From Xanthomonas boreopolis (GTDB lineage Bacteria > Pseudomonadota > Gammaproteobacteria > Xanthomonadales > Xanthomonadaceae), in NCBI GenBank assembly GCA_014654535.1, contig BNBA01000037.1:1-35992 (forward strand): a stretch of DNA of 35,992 nucleotides. The letters run 5' to 3'. Position numbers and translations under genes: made by a program. The notes below the pieces were generated by a model that was given only the letters and a program-made list of their open reading frames with translations, did no database searches and was not told the origin of the DNA. Shown in pieces: positions 23,951 to 33,299 of the stretch (its first letter is position 1; each line of letters begins with the position of its first letter).

Positions 23951-25948
23951 TCAGCGCGACAGGTCGATCGCGCAGGTGCCGGTGCCGTCGCCGTTGTCCT
24001 TGAGCACGCGCACGCTGTCCACGCCGGCGGCGCGGGCGACGTCGAGCTTGCCCGGCGCGCAGGCGAAGCTCAGCGGACCCTTGGCCTTGACCGGGGCGAA
24101 GCGCCAGGCGCGCGGCGGCAGGTCGGCGGCGCGCAGCGTGCCCTGCTTCTGCAGCCAGGCCGCGACGATCTCGCGCACGCCGTCCGGCGCCGGGAACACC
24201 ACGCTGGAACCGTCCAGGCCCGGGAAGTTGCCGCCGCCGCTGGCGCGATAGTTGTTGGTCGCCACCACGAACGCCTGCCGCGGCGTCACCGGCTTGCCCT
24301 GCCAGGTCAGCGCGACGATGCGCTGCCCTTGCGGCCTGCTCACGTCGATCGTGTAGGCCAGCCCCGGCGCCTGCAGCTGGTCGGCGTTGTAGGGCACGTA
24401 GCGCTCGTTGATGAAGGGCTGCTCGCCGGGCTTGGCCGGATCGACCTGCGCGTAGCGGCTGGCGGACTGCTCCAGCCAGGCCTTGAGCCCGGCGCCGTCC
24501 ACCTTCACCGCGGCCAGCGTGTTCGGATAGAAGTACAGGTCGGCGGCGCTGCGCAGGGTCAGCTCGCCGGCCGGCACGTCGGTGTAGTCGTCGGGACCGC
24601 CGAAACCGGTGCGGAACGGCGCCGCCGCCGACAGCACCGGCAGCGTGGCCAAGTCCGGGCGCGCCGCCGGCAGCTCGCGCAGCACGTAGTCGCGCTGGGC
24701 CGCGTTGACCACCGCCAGCGCGGTGCTGTTGCCCTGGTCGACGAAGTAGCTGCTCAGTTCGATCTCGCTGCGGCCGATCGGCGTGTTGACGTGGGCCTGG
24801 GCGGCGGCGTGCGCCTGCGCGACCAGCGGCGCGATCGCCGGGTCGGCCGGCACGCAGTCGTCCTTGCCCTTGCAGATCGGGCGCACCTGGCTCTGGCTGG
24901 CGGCGGCGTCGACGGTCCAGCGGCCGTCCTTGCGCACCAGCTTCAGGTCGATCACGCCCAGGTCCTTGCCGAAGAAGCCGCCCATCACCGCCGGCTTGCC
25001 GCGCACCAGGCCGCGCTGGTTGTCCACCTCCGGCATGCCGGCGAAGCGCGGCCCCGGGAACTCGGTGTGCGAATGGCCGAGCAGCAGCACGTCGATGCCC
25101 GGCACGGCGGCGAGGTGCCAGCCGCCGTTCTCCATGTCCGGGGTGTACGGCGCGGTGTTGAGCCCGCCGTGCAGGATGCCGACCACGATGTCCGGATGCT
25201 GCGCCTGCAGCTCGGGCAGGTAGCGCCTGGCGGCCTCGACCACGCCAGTCACGGTGACCTTGCCTTCCAGGTTCTGCTTGTCCCATTCCAGGATCGGCGG
25301 CGGGGTGAAGCCGATGATGCCCACGCGCAGCGGCACCTGGCGGGAGGTGCCGTCGGCGTCGGTGACGACGATCGGCTTTTCCACCACCGCCCACGGCTTG
25401 AAGATCGGCGCGCCGTCGCGCGCGCTGAAGACGTTGCTCAGCACCAGCGGGAAGGCCGGGCCGGCGCAGCGGTCGCTGCGGCCGCCATCGACGTTCATCG
25501 GCGTGCCGGTCACCTGCGACAGGAACGGCAGGCCGTAGTTGAACTCGTGGTTGCCGGCGGTCCCGCCGTCGTAGCCGATCGCGTCCATCGCCTTGTAGAT
25601 GGCCAGCTCCTCGTCGCAGCCGACCGGCTTCACCTTGGCCTGGTAGTCGGCCAGCACGCTGCCCTGGATGGTGTCGCCGCTGTCGAACAGGAAGGTGTTG
25701 GGGAATTCCCGGCGCGCCTGCCGGATCAGCGTGGCCACCCGCTCGTAGCCGACGGTCTTGTCCTCGCGCTGCCGGTAGTAGTCGTAGCTGAGCACGTTGG
25801 CGTGCACGTCGGTGGTCTCCAGGATCGCCACCCGCGCCTGCGCACCGTCGGCCAGGGCGGTCTTCGCCGTGGGAGCGGAGGCGCAGCCGGCGAGCGCGGC
25901 GGTGGCGGCCAGGGCGAGCAGGGAGGGGCGGATCGGGGATGCGGGCAT
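23951..25948 (-). CDS. cpdB: 2',3'-cyclic-nucleotide 2'-phosphodiesterase / 3'-nucleotidase family lipoprotein
   Basis: The start is ATG 25948, giving 665 residues. The open frame upstream crosses a palindrome and is not coding. Residues 8-22 are a lipoprotein signal with lipobox A-L-A-G-C, where E. coli CpdB is a free periplasmic enzyme. The metallophosphoesterase part shows TTDVHANVLSYDYY, DSGDTIQGS, GNHEFNYG, GILHGGLN and GHSHTEFPG in the order of the binuclear metal site. The 5'-nucleotidase C-terminal domain follows, with its YFYPNTLAAVKV and NNYRASGGGNFPG motifs. The enzyme should release nucleosides from cyclic and 3' nucleotides in the periplasm. The extra C-terminal 80 residues carry a short Cys pair (FACAPG...GTCAID). 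Confidence 0.92.
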   Translation of the reverse strand: MPASPIRPSLLALAATAALAGCASAPTAKTALADGAQARVAILETTDVHANVLSYDYYRQREDKTVGYERVATLIRQARREFPNTFLFDSGDTIQGSVLADYQAKVKPVGCDEELAIYKAMDAIGYDGGTAGNHEFNYGLPFLSQVTGTPMNVDGGRSDRCAGPAFPLVLSNVFSARDGAPIFKPWAVVEKPIVVTDADGTSRQVPLRVGIIGFTPPPILEWDKQNLEGKVTVTGVVEAARRYLPELQAQHPDIVVGILHGGLNTAPYTPDMENGGWHLAAVPGIDVLLLGHSHTEFPGPRFAGMPEVDNQRGLVRGKPAVMGGFFGKDLGVIDLKLVRKDGRWTVDAAASQSQVRPICKGKDDCVPADPAIAPLVAQAHAAAQAHVNTPIGRSEIELSSYFVDQGNSTALAVVNAAQRDYVLRELPAARPDLATLPVLSAAAPFRTGFGGPDDYTDVPAGELTLRSAADLYFYPNTLAAVKVDGAGLKAWLEQSASRYAQVDPAKPGEQPFINERYVPYNADQLQAPGLAYTIDVSRPQGQRIVALTWQGKPVTPRQAFVVATNNYRASGGGNFPGLDGSSVVFPAPDGVREIVAAWLQKQGTLRAADLPPRAWRFAPVKAKGPLSFACAPGKLDVARAAGVDSVRVLKDNGDGTGTCAIDLSR

Positions 25949-26035
25949 GGCGACGGCAACGGCTTGGGAAAAGTGCGGGAACGGTAGCAGATCGGTGTTT
26001 CCGTACGCCGTCACCGGATCGGTACCGCAAGGATT

Positions 26036-26099
26036 GTGGGAGGGACTTCGGTCCCGACGCTTCATCGGTACCGCCCGTCGGGACTGAAGTCCCTCCCAC
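26036..26099. repeat. 64-nt palindrome of the GTGGGAGGG family, copy 4
   Basis: Arms GTGGGAGGGACTTCGGTCCC and the complement ending CCCTCCCAC at 26099. The centre has changed to CGCTTCATCGGTACCGCCC. It lies upstream of the CpdB-type gene. Confidence 0.9.
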
Positions 26100-26145
26100 A
26101 AGAACCATGGCGAGGTTGCATCAGCCCGAAACTTTCTCGAGGACC

Positions 26146-26303
26146 CGTCGTCCCCGCGCAGGCAGGGGTGAAGCCGGGTTGCTTGTGAGCCATCGGCTCG
26201 CACCTGGCTGAACGCCGGAGCGCTATGCGCGAGGCCACGGCGCAAACCAGCGCCTTGAGCCATTGCCACAAGGCGCTGGGTCCCCGCCTGCGCGGGGACG
26301 ACC
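26146..26303. repeat. REP-like inverted repeat (CGTCGTCCCCGCGCAGGC family)
   Basis: The arm CGTCGTCCCCGCGCAGGCAG (from 26146) faces CCCCGCCTGCGCGGGGACGA (to 26302), with a 100-base spacer containing GCGCCTTG / CAAGGCGC. The rest of the 476-base gap 26107-26582 shows no gene that I trust; frames there are by-products of the repeat. A related short hairpin occurs at 29158-29182. Confidence 0.8.
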
Positions 26304-26582
26304 GGGATGGGAACGATGACCGAGGCCCGATGCCGAAGGTGGCGGCAAAGTCCCGTCGCGGCTTGCACCGCTCCTGCGGAACGTTCCTGCGTCGCCCGGC
26401 AGCCATCCGTCCATCGTCATCTTCGCCCGCCTTGCCCCTCCCATGGCATCCAACGCCTACCATGAGCGTCCGCGCCGCTTGGGCACGCGGGCAGGGGACG
26501 GCGGCACCGACGGCGAGGACCGACCCGGCCTACACGTCCACTACGCTAGAACGGAAGCCACTACAGGGGGGAGGAGGCGCCG

Positions 26583-27185
26583 ATGCGCGCACGCGATGTC
26601 ATCCAGGGTTGTGCCTGTGCCTTGCTGCTGGCGGCCTGCGATCCGCCCGCGCCAGGGTCCTCGTCCACCGGCGACGCGCCCGGCGAGCCCGCCGGCGGGA
26701 CCTTCGCCGCCCGCGCCCAGGCGCAGGACGCAATGGTCCCGGAGGCGGCGATCAAGGCGCTGGCGTCGCTGTTCGCGCCGGCCGACGGCGAACTGCATTA
26801 CTTCGCCCGGGCGGTGGACCTGGACGACGACGGGCACGACGAGGTGGTGGTGGAGGTGATCGGCCCGGCGGTGTGCACCGACGAGGGCTGCTCGGTGTTC
26901 GTGCTGTCGCCGGACCCCACCGGCCTGTACAAGGTGGTCGCGCAGATCGGCCCGGCCGGCGCGCCCTTGTATGCGGCACGCTCGCGCAGCAACGGCTGGC
27001 GCGACCTGCTGGTCGGCATCAAGCCTGCGGGGCTGGCCCGGCTGGCCTACGACGGCAGGCGCTATCCGGAGAATCCCGCGCGCGTGCCGGTCCTGCCGCA
27101 GGCGCCGGCGGACGCGGAACTGCTGCTGCCCGTCCCCGCCCCGGCCGACCAGCCGGCCCCGCTGCCGGTGCCGGTCCCGCCGTGA
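26583..27185 (+). CDS. Hypothetical lipoprotein
   Basis: The start is ATG 26583, preceded by GGGGGGAGGAGG; 200 residues. Residues 6-19 form a lipoprotein signal with lipobox L-A-A-C19. After a Gly/Pro/Ser-rich stretch, residues 50-170 contain one conserved-looking module with DLDDDGHDEVVVEVIGPAVC (about 79-98), an FG-GAP or EF-hand-like Asp loop that may bind calcium, and a Cys pair (VCTDEGCSVF). The C-terminus is a Pro-Ala-Val-rich tail (PVPAPADQPAPLPVPVPP). I do not recognise a family. It is probably anchored in the outer membrane. The 10-base gap to the convergent gene at 27196 leaves no room for a long terminator. Confidence 0.75.
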   Translation: MRARDVIQGCACALLLAACDPPAPGSSSTGDAPGEPAGGTFAARAQAQDAMVPEAAIKALASLFAPADGELHYFARAVDLDDDGHDEVVVEVIGPAVCTDEGCSVFVLSPDPTGLYKVVAQIGPAGAPLYAARSRSNGWRDLLVGIKPAGLARLAYDGRRYPENPARVPVLPQAPADAELLLPVPAPADQPAPLPVPVPP

Positions 27186-27195
27186 GGCGTGCCGC

Positions 27196-27609
27196 TCAGG
27201 CCGACAGCGCGCGTTCGATATCGGCCAGCGGCGAGTTGGTGAGGTCCTTGGCGAGGTCCATCACCAGCCGCTGCTGCGCCTGCTTGTGCAGCAGCGGGCG
27301 GATCCGGCCCAGCGTCTGCGGGTCGGCCACCAGCACCAGGTGCGCGTAGCGGTTGTTCAGCGCGTCCTCGTTGAGCTGTTCGGCCAGCTGCTTGGCGAAG
27401 GTGGCCTCGTTCAACTGCGCGATGCTCATCCCGTCCGGCATCGCGCCGGCCGGCCCCTGGCCGATCACGCCCTGTTCGGCCAGGGCCTGCACCTGCAGTT
27501 CCTCCTGTTGCTTGAGCACCAGCCGGTGGTCGCTTCCGACGTTGGTGAACACGCGGGCGGAGCCGCCGTCGGCGACGACGACCAAGGTGCCTTCGGGGAT
27601 CTGCGGCAT
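27196..27609 (-). CDS. Host attachment family protein (PF10116 type)
   Basis: The 137-residue protein starts at ATG 27609 after CGAGGAAA. The opening GTLVVVADGGSARVFTNVGS (7-26), the middle EATFAKQLAEQLNEDALNNR and the later HLVLVADPQTLGRIRPLLHK (90-109) match the family annotated as required for attachment to host cells. That family is related to the bacterial release-factor-like (baeRF) fold. The name comes from Agrobacterium; the biochemical role is not known. No signal peptide is present, so it is cytoplasmic. It is convergent with the small lipoprotein gene. Confidence 0.85.
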   Translation of the reverse strand: MPQIPEGTLVVVADGGSARVFTNVGSDHRLVLKQQEELQVQALAEQGVIGQGPAGAMPDGMSIAQLNEATFAKQLAEQLNEDALNNRYAHLVLVADPQTLGRIRPLLHKQAQQRLVMDLAKDLTNSPLADIERALSA

Positions 27610-27758
27610 GGGGTTTCCTCGTTACGGTTGACCCTCGACGGTAGGCCAGCCGATGTGAGCGGGGCGAGGAACAAACGTGTGCATCGCGTTATCCCGTCCG
27701 CCAGCGCGCTGCGGGGAAGACTCGTGCACGCATTCCGTGGCCGGCTGCGATGGTTCTC

Positions 27759-27820
27759 GTGGGAGGGACTTCGGTCCCGGCGGGCTTGCTGCACAAGCGC
27801 CGGACCGCAGTCCCTCCCGC
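27759..27820. repeat. 62-nt palindrome of the GTGGGAGGG family, copy 5
   Basis: Arms GTGGGAGGGACTTCGGTCCC and complement CAGTCCCTCCCGC at 27820; more diverged and shorter than the others. The surrounding gap 27610-27938 holds nothing else that I can support beyond the ribosome site of fabV. Confidence 0.85.
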
Positions 27821-27938
27821 AAGGCCTTCGTCCTCCCGGGATCCCCGACCCGGCTCCGGCCATACGCCCGCGAACGTGGCCGCGCCGCGCCGCTGGGCTT
27901 AAGATGCCGCGCGCTTTGAAAACCGAGAGGCAACCGCT

Positions 27939-29147
27939 TTGATCATCCATCCCAAGGTCCGCGGCTTCATCTGCACCACCACGCACCCGACCGGCTGCGA
28001 CCTCAACGTGCGCGACCAGATCGCCGCCACCCGCGCGCTGGGCGTGCGCAACGACGGTCCCAGGAAGGTGCTGGTGATCGGCGCCTCCAGCGGCTACGGC
28101 CTGGCCGCGCGCATCTCCGCCGCGTTCGGCTTCGGCGCCGACACGCTCGGCGTGTTCTTCGAGAAGCCCGGCAGCGAGAAGAAGGCCGGCACCGCCGGCT
28201 GGTACAACGCCGCCGCCTTCGACAAGTACGCCAAGCAGGCCGGGCTGTACTCGCGCTCGATCAACGGCGACGCGTTCTCCGACGAGGTGCGCGCCAAGGC
28301 GATCGAGCTGATCAAGAACGAGATGGGCGGCAAGGTCGACCTGGTCGTCTATTCGCTGGCCTCGCCGGTGCGCAAGCTGCCGTCCACCGGCGAAGTGAAG
28401 CGCTCGGCGCTCAAGCCGATCGGCGCGCCGTACACCTCCAGCGCGATCGACACCAACAAGGACCAGGTGGTCCAGGCCACGGTCGAGCCGGCCACCGAGC
28501 AGGAGATCGAGGACACCGTCGCGGTGATGGGCGGCCAGGACTGGCAGCTGTGGATCGACGCGCTGGAGCAGGCCGGCGTGCTCGCCGAGGGCGCGCGCAC
28601 CGTGGCCTTCAGCTACATCGGCACCGAGATCACCTGGCCGATCTACTGGCACGGCGCGCTCGGCAAGGCCAAGGCCGACCTGGACGCCACCGCACGGCGC
28701 CTGGACGCGCGCCTGAAGGCGATCGGCGGCGGCGCGGCGAACGTGGCCGTGCTGAAGTCGGTGGTCACCCAGGCCAGCGCGGCGATCCCGGTGCTGCCGC
28801 TGTACATCGCCATCGTCTTCAAGGTGATGAAGGCCAAGGGCCTGCACGAAGGCACCATCGAGCAGCTAGACCGCCTGTTCCGCGAGCGCATGTACCGCGC
28901 CGACGGCCAGCCGGGCGAGGTCGACGCCGAGAACCGCCTGCGCCTGGACGACTGGGAGCTGCGCGAGGACGTGCAGGCCGAGTGCAAGGCGATCTGGCCG
29001 CAGGTCACCACCGAGAACCTGTTCGAGCTGACCGACTACGCCAGCTACAAGCACGAGTTCCTCAAGCTGTTCGGCTTCGAGCGCGACGACGTGGACTACG
29101 ACGCCGAGGTCGACCCGGACGTGAAGTTCGACGTCATCGAGCTTTGA
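27939..29147 (+). CDS. fabV: FabV-type enoyl-ACP reductase
   Basis: The start is TTG 27939, with GAGAGG upstream and the conserved opening [20 protein letters not shown]. The product is 402 residues, full length. NADH-binding glycine loop GASSGYG is at 48-54. The active-site pair Tyr236 and Lys245 forms Y-x8-K in [11 protein letters not shown], the same numbering as Xanthomonas oryzae FabV; Tyr226 and Lys243 are also present. FabV catalyses the last reduction of each fatty acid elongation cycle and is insensitive to triclosan compared with FabI. It stands alone, with no other fab gene nearby. Confidence 0.96.
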   Translation: MIIHPKVRGFICTTTHPTGCDLNVRDQIAATRALGVRNDGPRKVLVIGASSGYGLAARISAAFGFGADTLGVFFEKPGSEKKAGTAGWYNAAAFDKYAKQAGLYSRSINGDAFSDEVRAKAIELIKNEMGGKVDLVVYSLASPVRKLPSTGEVKRSALKPIGAPYTSSAIDTNKDQVVQATVEPATEQEIEDTVAVMGGQDWQLWIDALEQAGVLAEGARTVAFSYIGTEITWPIYWHGALGKAKADLDATARRLDARLKAIGGGAANVAVLKSVVTQASAAIPVLPLYIAIVFKVMKAKGLHEGTIEQLDRLFRERMYRADGQPGEVDAENRLRLDDWELREDVQAECKAIWPQVTTENLFELTDYASYKHEFLKLFGFERDDVDYDAEVDPDVKFDVIEL

Positions 29148-29157
29148 TCGACGCCGC

Positions 29158-29182
29158 CGTCGTCCCCGCGCGGGCGGGGACG
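29158..29182. repeat. Short REP-like hairpin (CGTCGTCCCCGCGCGGGC family)
   Basis: CGTCCCCGCGCGGGCGGGGACG is a self-complementary hairpin starting ten bases after the fabV stop. It has the sequence of the arms at 26146-26303. It could double as a transcription barrier after fabV; there is no U-run. Confidence 0.7.
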
Positions 29183-29431
29183 CGGCCCGCCCCCGATCGG
29201 CGCGAAGGCCGCCGGATCCCGCGTCCACGGGGAGCATGCCTGGTGCCATGGAGATGGCACGGGCCGCGGCAAGGCTTGCCGCGGGCGCCAGCGCGGCGTG
29301 CACCGCTCCCGCCAAGCAGCGCACGCCTGGCATGTCCGCCCGGAGGCGCGCCACCCGGCGCATGCCGGACGCGCATTGCCGATCCCGGCCTGCACGACGG
29401 ATAGTACGCACGCTCCTTGGCCCGACCGTCC

Positions 29432-30508
29432 ATGATTCCTGCGCTATTGCCGATCGCCGTCGTCCTTGCCGTCGTGCTGCTGCTGTGGTGGCAACGGCGC
29501 CGGCGCCGCGACGAGGCATCGGCCGGATCCGCGGGAACGGACGCCGGGCCCCTGCCGCCACCGACCCTCGCCAGGCCGGCACCGCCCCCGTTGCGGCCGC
29601 TGCTGCGGCGCATGTACGCGGCGGTGATGGACACGCCCGCGCTGGCCGAGGAGTCGCCGTGCCCGGACGAGGCCCAGGCCCACGTGCTGGCGGCCGCCGG
29701 CGACGTGCTCGATCGCCTCGACGTGCGCCCCCAGCAGATGCCGCGCCGTCCGCACCTGCTGCCGCAGCTGATGCGCACGGTGAACGACCCCAATGCTTCC
29801 GGGCGCGACATCGCCGCGATCATCGCGCGCGACCCCGCGCTCGCCGCCAACCTGCTGCGCATCGCCAACAGCGCGCTCTACCGCCCGCAGGGCCAGCCGC
29901 TGGAAAACCTCGAACGCGCGGTGGTGCAGGTCGGGACCGAAGGCGTGCGCCAGATCGTCGCCACCGCGCTGATGCAGCCGGTGCTCGACCTGGACGGCTA
30001 CCTGTTCGATCGCCTCCCGGCGGCGGTATGGGATTTCGCGCTGCGCAGCGCCGCGGCGACCGCCGGTTACGCGCGCCGGCGCCGGGGCGATGCGCTGTCG
30101 GCGCAACTGGTGGGCCTGCTGCACGGCCTCGGCGCGGTGGTGGCGATGCGCGTGCTGCGCGACGAGTACGCCAGCCGCCCCGGCATCGAGCCCGACCTGG
30201 GCGTGGCCGCGGCCCTGGTCGACCGCTACACCGCCGTCACCGCGCGCACCATCGCCATCGGCTGGAAGATGCCGCCGGCCCTCGCGGCGGCCCTCGACGA
30301 ACAACGCCCCGAACGCGACGCCGTGGCCCCCGCCACGCCGTTGGGCACCGCCCTGCGCTACGGCCGCATGGCCGCCGCACTCGCGATCCTGGTACGCACC
30401 GGCGCCGAGACCGAAGAACACGCGCTGGCGCAACTGGCCGCGCTGGAACCCGACGTCGACGCCAATGCACGGCTGTGGAAGCGCCTGGTCGCACCGAACA
30501 TAGAGTGA
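29432..30508 (+). CDS. HDOD domain protein with N-terminal membrane anchor
   Basis: I chose ATG 29432 because the hydrophobic helix begins there (MIPALLPIAVVLAVVLLLWW); a TTG at 29417 would add five residues. The product is 358 residues. After an Arg-rich stop-transfer stretch and a Pro-rich linker, the HDOD domain runs from about 100 to 285. It includes LPQLMRTVNDPNASGRDIAA, then IIARDPALAANLLRIANSAL and QLVGLLHGLGAVVAMRVLRD. HDOD proteins are non-catalytic relatives of HD hydrolases that act in signalling, often with two-component or cyclic-di-GMP systems. No such partner is adjacent. Confidence 0.85.
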   Translation: MIPALLPIAVVLAVVLLLWWQRRRRRDEASAGSAGTDAGPLPPPTLARPAPPPLRPLLRRMYAAVMDTPALAEESPCPDEAQAHVLAAAGDVLDRLDVRPQQMPRRPHLLPQLMRTVNDPNASGRDIAAIIARDPALAANLLRIANSALYRPQGQPLENLERAVVQVGTEGVRQIVATALMQPVLDLDGYLFDRLPAAVWDFALRSAAATAGYARRRRGDALSAQLVGLLHGLGAVVAMRVLRDEYASRPGIEPDLGVAAALVDRYTAVTARTIAIGWKMPPALAAALDEQRPERDAVAPATPLGTALRYGRMAAALAILVRTGAETEEHALAQLAALEPDVDANARLWKRLVAPNIE

Positions 30509-30547
30509 AGGGACCAACCCTCGCGGCCGGCGGGCTCGAGGAAGGCT

Positions 30548-30584
30548 GGGATTCGGGATTCGGGATTCGGGATTCGGGATTCGG
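30548..30584. repeat. Tandem heptamer GGGATTC, five copies
   Basis: Five perfect copies of GGGATTC followed by GG, in the 288-base gap between the HDOD and WXXGXW genes. Copy number may vary by slippage. The rest of the gap (30586-30780) is somewhat less GC-rich and shows no gene; the ribosome site of the next gene is GGAGA at 30787-30791. Confidence 0.95.
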
Positions 30585-30796
30585 AAAAGTAACAAGCCCG
30601 CTTCGGATCGCGCGCGAGAAGGACGCCCGGCCTTGCCGCGGGAACCTAAAGCCAACGCAATCCAGCCCGAACACAACCGTCGCCCACCGCAACACCACCC
30701 GTCGCTGAACCGCCCGATCCCCACCGTCAACACCGCAAACCACTCCACGTTCTCCGCATTGCCCGCCGTCCCCGACGGCATCGACGGAGACACCCC

Positions 30797-31126
30797 ATGA
30801 ACGGCCTTTTCCGCCCCCTCGCCCTGAGCGCCAGCCTCGCCCTGGCCGCCGCAGGCGCCGCCTTCGTTCCGCAAGCGCAAGCCCGCACCGTCGTCGACGT
30901 GGTGGTCGGCGTCCCGCCGCCGCCGCCGTACTACGTGCGCGTGCCGCCGCCCCGTCCCGGCTACGTCTGGGCCCCAGGCTACTGGCGCTGGGATGGCCCC
31001 GTGCGCCGCCACGTCTGGGTGGACGGCTACTGGGAACCGGTGCGCGTGGGCTACTACTACCGCCCCGCGCATTGGGAACACCGTGGCCGCAACTGGTGGT
31101 TCGTCCCCGGCGGCTGGGTGCGCTGA
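30797..31126 (+). CDS. WXXGXW/YXWGxW-repeat secreted protein
   Basis: The 109-residue protein starts at ATG 30797 with GGAGA upstream. Residues 1-29 are a Sec signal (cleavage near AQA29). The mature part has Pro-rich VPPPPPYYVRVPPPRPGY and then repeated W-x-x-G-Y-W units: VWAPGYWRWDG, VWVDGYWEPVR, AHWEHRGRNWWFVPGGWVR. This matches the WXXGXW (PF12779) family, small periplasmic or surface proteins of unknown function that probably form short aromatic beta-strands. Confidence 0.88.
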   Translation: MNGLFRPLALSASLALAAAGAAFVPQAQARTVVDVVVGVPPPPPYYVRVPPPRPGYVWAPGYWRWDGPVRRHVWVDGYWEPVRVGYYYRPAHWEHRGRNWWFVPGGWVR

Positions 31127-31359
31127 ACGTTGCCGCGGTTGTCATGCAACCGCCACCCGATCGCGCTAGATTCCGCCAGCCTCCGCAGGATGCGGTCCCG
31201 CTCCATCGCGCCGACGGCCCCGGCCGCCGGCGCACCGCACGCCGCGCCTGATGACCCGTCCCTCCCATTCCGCCCTGTCCCTTGCCTGGCCGCGCGCCGC
31301 GGGCGGATCCTGGGCGTGCCTGGCCCAGCCGGCTCCATTGCCCTGAACCGAGCCACACG

Positions 31360-33045
31360 TTGAAGACGCCACCCCGCCGCCCCGACACCCCCGACAACCC
31401 GCAACGCCGCCGCCTGCTCGGCGGCATGGCCCTGGCCGGCAGCGCCCTCGCCGTCGGCGCGCCGCCCGGCGAGAGCGCGGCCAGCGCGCGCCCGAAGGCC
31501 GCGCCTCGCGGGAGCGCCACCGCGCTGGACCGCGCATTGCGCGAGCGCGTGCAACGCATCGTGGTGATCTATTGCGAGAACCGCAGCTTCAACAACCTGT
31601 TCCCGGACTTCCCCGGCCTGCAACGGCCGCTGTCGGCCCTGAAGCCGGCCGACGCGCTGCAGCGCGACCGCGACGGCAGCGTGCTCGACGTCCTGCCGCC
31701 GATCTGGGGCGGGATGGTGCCCGACGAACAGGTGGTCGACCATCGCCGCTACCGAATCGCCGAGGACGCGCTCGGCCCGCTGCCGAACGCACCGTTCGCG
31801 CTGGCCACGCCCGACGGCAGGCCGCTGCCGCACGGCGTGGTGACGCGCGACCTGGTGCACCGCTTCTACGAGAACCAGATGCAGATCAACGGCGGGCGCA
31901 ACGACGGCTTCGCCGCCTGGGGCGACAGCGGCGCGCTGGTGATGGGCCATTACGGCGACGCGCCCGCCACGCTGCGGCTGTGGCAGCTGGCGCGCGAGTA
32001 CACGCTCTGCGACAACTTCTTCATGGGCGCCTTCGGCGGCTCGTTCCTCAACCACCAGTACCTGGTCGCCGCGCAGCCGCCGTTCTACCCCGATGCCGAC
32101 CGCAGCCCGGCGCGCCTGCAGACCGCGATCCTCGACGGCGACGACCCGCGCGGCACGCGCCTGCTGCTCGACGAGAAGAGCCCGCCGAGCGCGCTCGACG
32201 GCCGCCCGAAGTTCGTCCGCAACGGCGCGCTCACGCCCGACTTCTGGGCGGTCAACACGATGCTGCCGCCGTTCCAGCCGTGCGGCATGAACAACCCGGC
32301 GCGCCCGGACTACGCCCCGGCCGACAGCGCCAACGTGCTGCCGCCGCAGCGCCATCGCCACATCGGCGACGCGCTGGACGCGGCCGGCGTGGACTGGGCC
32401 TGGTACGCCGGCGGCTGGGCGCTGGCGGTGCAGGGCAACGGCGAGACCGGCGAGACCGCCGAGTTCCCCGGCAGCCCCAACTTCCAGTACCACCACCAGC
32501 CGTTCAACTACTTCGCCAACCTCGCTCCCGGCACGCCCGCGCGCGCCAGGCGCCTGCGCGACGGCGGCCTCGGCGACAGCGCGCCGGGCAACCGATTCAT
32601 CGCCGACATCCGCGACGGCAAGCTGCCGCCGGTGACGTTCTACAAGCCGCAGGGCAACCTCAACATGCACGCCGGCTACTCCGACGTCGCCGCCGGCGAC
32701 CGCCATGTCGCCTGCGTGATCGACGCACTGCGCAACGGCCCGCAGTGGGAGAACACCGTCGTGGTGATCACCTTCGACGAGAACGGCGGCTGGTGGGACC
32801 ACGTCGCCCCGCCCAGGGCCGACCGCTGGGGCCCGGGCTCGCGCATCCCCGCGCTGGTGGTCTCGCCGCTGGCCAGGCGCGGCTTCGTCGACCACACCGT
32901 CTACGACACCGGCTCGATCCTGCGCCTGATCAACCGCCGCTTCGGCCTGGAGCCGTTGCCTGGCCTGGTCGAACGCGAACGCGCGATGCAGGCCGCCAGC
33001 GGCGTGACGCCGGGCGACCTGACCAACGCGCTGGAACTGGGCTGA
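31360..33045 (+). CDS. Tat-exported phospholipase C / acid phosphatase (AcpA) family phosphoesterase
   Basis: I chose TTG 31360, which gives 561 residues and places a twin-arginine motif Q-R-R-R-L-L-G-G at 15-22 ahead of a hydrophobic stretch. The start is uncertain because the ribosome site is weak. The PF04185 fold is shown by VVIYCENRSFNNLFPDFPGL near residue 68 (the E-N-R-S-F metal and nucleophile region). Further on are DNFFMGAFGGSFLNHQYL and, near the end, VITFDENGGWWDHVAPP with the C-terminal metal ligands. Relatives cleave phospholipids or phosphomonoesters outside the cytoplasm. No phosphate regulon genes are adjacent. Confidence 0.88.
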   Translation: MKTPPRRPDTPDNPQRRRLLGGMALAGSALAVGAPPGESAASARPKAAPRGSATALDRALRERVQRIVVIYCENRSFNNLFPDFPGLQRPLSALKPADALQRDRDGSVLDVLPPIWGGMVPDEQVVDHRRYRIAEDALGPLPNAPFALATPDGRPLPHGVVTRDLVHRFYENQMQINGGRNDGFAAWGDSGALVMGHYGDAPATLRLWQLAREYTLCDNFFMGAFGGSFLNHQYLVAAQPPFYPDADRSPARLQTAILDGDDPRGTRLLLDEKSPPSALDGRPKFVRNGALTPDFWAVNTMLPPFQPCGMNNPARPDYAPADSANVLPPQRHRHIGDALDAAGVDWAWYAGGWALAVQGNGETGETAEFPGSPNFQYHHQPFNYFANLAPGTPARARRLRDGGLGDSAPGNRFIADIRDGKLPPVTFYKPQGNLNMHAGYSDVAAGDRHVACVIDALRNGPQWENTVVVITFDENGGWWDHVAPPRADRWGPGSRIPALVVSPLARRGFVDHTVYDTGSILRLINRRFGLEPLPGLVERERAMQAASGVTPGDLTNALELG

Positions 33046-33170
33046 GCCGCAGCGCGGGCCGCCGGCGGGATGGTGCTCCGGCGCTCCATTCCCGCCGGAG
33101 CACCGCTTCACGCATCGTCGTGCGCCCGTGTGGCACGCTTGGCGCGTGATCGTGGACGAGGATCCCTGCA

Positions 33171-33281
33171 ATGACCCGCTCCCGGAAGTACCTCGCGCCG
33201 GTGTTGTTCCTGCTGGCCGCCGCGGCCATCTTCCAGTTCGGCCGCAGCATGGGTGAGTTCGCCTACTGGGTTTCGCACTGA
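33171..33281 (+). CDS. Small membrane protein candidate, 36 residues
   Basis: ATG 33171 follows GAGG with 9 bases spacing. The peptide MTRSRKYLAPVLFLLAAAAI continues FQFGRSMGEFAYWVSH and stops at 33281. A positively charged start (R-S-R-K) precedes one transmembrane helix at about 8-22, so the N-terminus should stay inside. The gap to the convergent transporter gene is 18 bases. The codon use is like that of the neighbours. No family is recognised; whether it is expressed cannot be judged from sequence alone. Confidence 0.55.
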   Translation: MTRSRKYLAPVLFLLAAAAIFQFGRSMGEFAYWVSH

Positions 33282-33299
33282 CGAACCCGCCGCAGCGGC

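Noticed and set aside
24329-25987. Plus-strand 552-codon frame opposite the CpdB-type gene
   Set aside because: The minus strand encodes a full metallophosphoesterase with all metal motifs; the plus frame has none.
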